9,285 nt of DNA from Clostridiales bacterium (lineage in GTDB: Bacteria; Bacillota; Clostridia; Oscillospirales; Acutalibacteraceae): contig JAHZES010000077.1 in the NCBI GenBank assembly GCA_019421725.1, positions 1 to 9,285 on the forward strand. Direction: 5' to 3'. Of this stretch, positions 7,100 to 9,285 are shown piece by piece; the stretch's first letter is position 1; each line of letters begins with the position of its first letter. Below the pieces are notes generated by a model. That model was not told the origin of the DNA. It saw only the letters and a program-made list of their open reading frames with translations, and ran no database searches. The position numbers and the translations under genes are program-made.

Positions 7100-7540
7100 T
7101 CAAACCTTGTTAAGGATCATGATGGAAATCAGCAGGCCGTAAATGGCGATACCTTCGCCCAACGCAACAAAGATCAGCGACTTACCGAACGCCTTCGGAT
7201 CCTCGGAGGTCGCCCCGATAGCGGCAGGAGCCGCCGCCGCAACGGCAATACCACCGCCGATACCTGCCAGACCGGTTACGAGCGCGGCGGCCAACAGGCC
7301 GAGGCCTTTGGAATTATCCGCGACAGTCTGCGCCGTTTCGGCTGCCGAAACGGTCTCGTTCGTTTCGGCAGCCTGCGCTGCAAACGGAAGGGCAAAGGAA
7401 ATTACACAAACGGCAAGAAAGCTCAGGATCTGCATCGTGGCAGCCTTACGGGGGCTTTTTCCGTTCTGGACCATGCGAATGGCGTAGATCACAGAAGCGA
7501 CCAGCAGGGCAACCGGGACAAGCAGCAACACGTAAATCAT
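7100..7540 (-). CDS. atpK: V/A-type ATPase subunit K (membrane ring proteolipid), extended
   Basis: A 146-residue proteolipid whose copies form the rotating ring. Residues 79-146 are one c-type hairpin: a Gly/Ala-rich helix (about 80-107), a polar loop T111-S-E-D-P-K, and a second helix with the ion-carrying glutamate E129 in VALGEGIAIYG. Residues 1-78 are additional: a hydrophobic segment (2-22), a basic patch (RMVQNGKSPRK), a second hydrophobic segment (37-57) ending in A55-Q-A57, which resembles a signal-peptidase site, and a polar linker (58-78). Related extended K proteins occur in other Clostridia as I recall, but both the 68-residue hairpin alone and double-hairpin forms (about 155) are known elsewhere. 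GGAGG lies 7 bases before the ATG, which supports the long form. The gene is 29 bases after atpI. E129 is followed by Gly, not Ser or Thr. Confidence 0.95.
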   Translation of the reverse strand: MIYVLLLVPVALLVASVIYAIRMVQNGKSPRKAATMQILSFLAVCVISFALPFAAQAAETNETVSAAETAQTVADNSKGLGLLAAALVTGLAGIGGGIAVAAAAPAAIGATSEDPKAFGKSLIFVALGEGIAIYGLLISIMILNKV

Positions 7541-7569
7541 ATGAATACCTCCAAAATCAACTTTTGTTT

Positions 7570-9285
7570 TTATTTATTTTCCGACGAAACGACCGCCTCG
7601 CGCGCAGCGCGGAACGGCCGGCCTTCGCCTTTGAAAAACCTGCTGAAAATTTCGTAGAACTCCAGACGAAGCACCTGAATACCGACGAGCAGCCCTTCCA
7701 TACCCATAACAATAATGTTACCAAGCACAACAATCAAAATATAACCGACGCCGGAGGACATTTCCGCAAGCGTAAATACTACCATCATCATTCCCGCATG
7801 AACCAGAACAAAAGCGCCGACGCGCAGGAACGACATAGTGTTCGTCACATAACTGAGCACCGTTTCAAATAATTCGAAAAAGCTCTGCATGAAAAATTCG
7901 ACGGGCTTTTCTGGCTTCCAATTCGGCTCACGGTTAACCAGCTTTATAAGCGGTTCGCTGATAAAAAGCAGCAGCAGCGAGACGCAAAGCAGCACGATCA
8001 ACACCGTATTGGGGACCAGCGGAAGATCCAGCAGCATCTGCACCGCAAAAAGGACCACAGACCCGTAGAACATCAGGCCTGCCGCGCCGTTCGCGCTGAA
8101 CAGAGCCGAACCGACGTCCCTTTGTTTGCAGCACGAATAGATATTGATCAGCATTGCAACGACCACCAACGCGCAGCCAATGCCCACCGCGCTGAAAATG
8201 ATGGTATTCATGGTGCCCGAAGCCGTAACCTCCACCGGCTTTTCGGTAAATCCAAGCGCACGGTACATTGGGTCCAGCACATGCTCAAACCCGAACACCG
8301 AGCCGAATACCAGGCCAAATACAGCGGAGGAAATCCCGCAGGGAACCAGAATGCGCCCAAGCTGCATTTTTTTCAGCCGCCACATCATCCAGCCGACGAT
8401 TGAAAGGATCAATCCCTGCCCGACGTCACCGAACATAATGCCGAACAGCACCGTGTAAGTGATGGCCACCAGCGGCGTAGGGTCCACCTCGTTGTAGCTG
8501 GGCAGTCCGTAAAGATTGACAAAGAACTCAAACGGCTTAAACACCTTTGGGTTTTTCAATTTGACCGGCGGCGAATTGCGCAGCAGGCTTTCCGCTTTTT
8601 CCGTAGTATATTCCACGCTGGGGATCGCATCAAGCAGCGCAAAAAATTCATCCGTCTCGTTTTCGGGCACCCAACCGGTAAGAACAAAGTTATCGCCGTA
8701 TTGAACGGCATATTTCTTTGTTTCTGCAATCAGCGACAGGCGCTCCAGTTCTCTTTCCGCACAAAGCGCGTTCTGGTATTCCGCAGTAAAATAAACCTCG
8801 ATTTCGTCGTTCAGCGCGGCAAGCTGCGCTTCAAGCGCGGTTTGCTGCTCCTGCAGTTCCTCAATGGCGTGCTCCGGCGTTTTCACCGAGGCTGGCAGCC
8901 GGATCCGTTCAAAATAAAGGCTGGAAAAAATTCTGTCCACCTCCGCCGCATTTTCCAACGGAGCAAAATAAACGCCCCAGAAAAATTCCGGCGACGAGGT
9001 TGCGGGGAAAAACAGTACGTAAGGATTATCGTTATACGCCTTCAGCTTCTCCACGCTCTCCCGCGGCAAGCGGCCAAAACGCACCTTGATATACTGGCAC
9101 TGGAGCATTTCATGAATATCTACATTTAAACCGACAAAATGATTCAGCTCTTCAATAGACCTTGCAACGGTTTCCTTTTCCTGCAAAAGCGCCTGCTGCC
9201 TGCTTCGAAAATCCATCATGGCGTTTGCGTAGCAGCCGGCATAATCCATCAGGTCGGCATTCTCCGGCAGCTGCCGGACCGCATT
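7570..9285 (-). CDS. atpI: V/A-type ATPase subunit I (static membrane subunit a), 5' end cut by window
   Basis: Subunit I holds the two half-channels beside the K ring and anchors the peripheral stalks. The frame runs off the right edge (571 residues seen, family about 640-660), so some 70-90 N-terminal residues are missing; the Met at 9249 is internal because upstream codons stay open and in-family. Residues are numbered from that Met. The cytosolic half (to about 240) contains coiled coil (about 125-175). The membrane half has about seven or eight hydrophobic segments between 258 and 527. R476 in SFLRVGAFVLVHAG is the expected essential arginine facing E129 of K. The C-terminus, LEFYEIFSRFFKGEGRPF (529-546), is a family signature. 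The operon promoter and upstream genes lie beyond the edge. No frameshift is seen. Confidence 0.95.
   Translation of the reverse strand, partial: NAVRQLPENADLMDYAGCYANAMMDFRSRQQALLQEKETVARSIEELNHFVGLNVDIHEMLQCQYIKVRFGRLPRESVEKLKAYNDNPYVLFFPATSSPEFFWGVYFAPLENAAEVDRIFSSLYFERIRLPASVKTPEHAIEELQEQQTALEAQLAALNDEIEVYFTAEYQNALCAERELERLSLIAETKKYAVQYGDNFVLTGWVPENETDEFFALLDAIPSVEYTTEKAESLLRNSPPVKLKNPKVFKPFEFFVNLYGLPSYNEVDPTPLVAITYTVLFGIMFGDVGQGLILSIVGWMMWRLKKMQLGRILVPCGISSAVFGLVFGSVFGFEHVLDPMYRALGFTEKPVEVTASGTMNTIIFSAVGIGCALVVVAMLINIYSCCKQRDVGSALFSANGAAGLMFYGSVVLFAVQMLLDLPLVPNTVLIVLLCVSLLLLFISEPLIKLVNREPNWKPEKPVEFFMQSFFELFETVLSYVTNTMSFLRVGAFVLVHAGMMMVVFTLAEMSSGVGYILIVVLGNIIVMGMEGLLVGIQVLRLEFYEIFSRFFKGEGRPFRAAREAVVSSENK

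Noticed and set aside
7035..7103. 23-residue N-terminal extension of subunit F from an ATG at 7103
   Set aside because: The added residues do not fit the family, and the canonical start at 7034 has its own ribosome binding site.
2684..7569. Internal promoters, riboswitches or terminators in the gaps of the ATPase operon
   Set aside because: The gaps are 29-70 bases and hold ribosome binding sites but no convincing -35/-10 pairs or T-tailed hairpins.

Overview
The window carries the 3' part of a V/A-type (rotary) ATPase operon on the minus strand, a convergent kinase-fold gene, and an AT-rich left flank with one small cysteine-containing ORF. Protein sequences (subunit A with GGFGTGKTMTQHQLAKW, a subunit K with an N-terminal extension and one c-type hairpin), good Shine-Dalgarno sequences and moderate GC in the operon suggest a Gram-positive anaerobe of the Clostridia, perhaps Oscillospiraceae/Ruminococcaceae. 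That placement is inferred from family recollection, not from a search.

Layout, left to right. 1-104: edge sequence with a candidate promoter. 105-302 (+): unrecognised 65-residue protein with a C-x2-C-x-C motif. 356-397: its likely rho-independent terminator. 398-1013: about 600 bases of AT-rich DNA with no convincing gene, but with small dyads and a possible promoter for the next gene. 1014-1961 (+): phosphotransferase of the aminoglycoside phosphotransferase/choline kinase fold. 1998-2036: perfect 16-bp inverted repeat between convergent genes, a likely two-way terminator. 2063-9285 (-): V/A-ATPase genes, which read from the right edge run I (5' end cut by the window), K, F, E, A, B, D, with gaps of 29 to 70 bases.

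Together the operon encodes most of one rotary machine. A and B form the catalytic hexamer, D and F the central shaft, E part of the peripheral stalk, K the rotating membrane ring with its ion-binding glutamate, and I the static membrane subunit with the essential arginine. Subunit C (socket between D and the ring) and the small G/H stalk partner of E are not in the window. C is not in its common place beside E and F, so both are expected upstream of I beyond the right edge. The machine either makes ATP from an ion gradient or pumps H+ or Na+ using ATP; the sequence does not settle which.

I see no clearly undescribed system here. The points most worth a second look are the extended K subunit, the gene order without C, the small CxxCxC protein, and a near-identical 19-base block containing the ribosome binding sites of both E and B.
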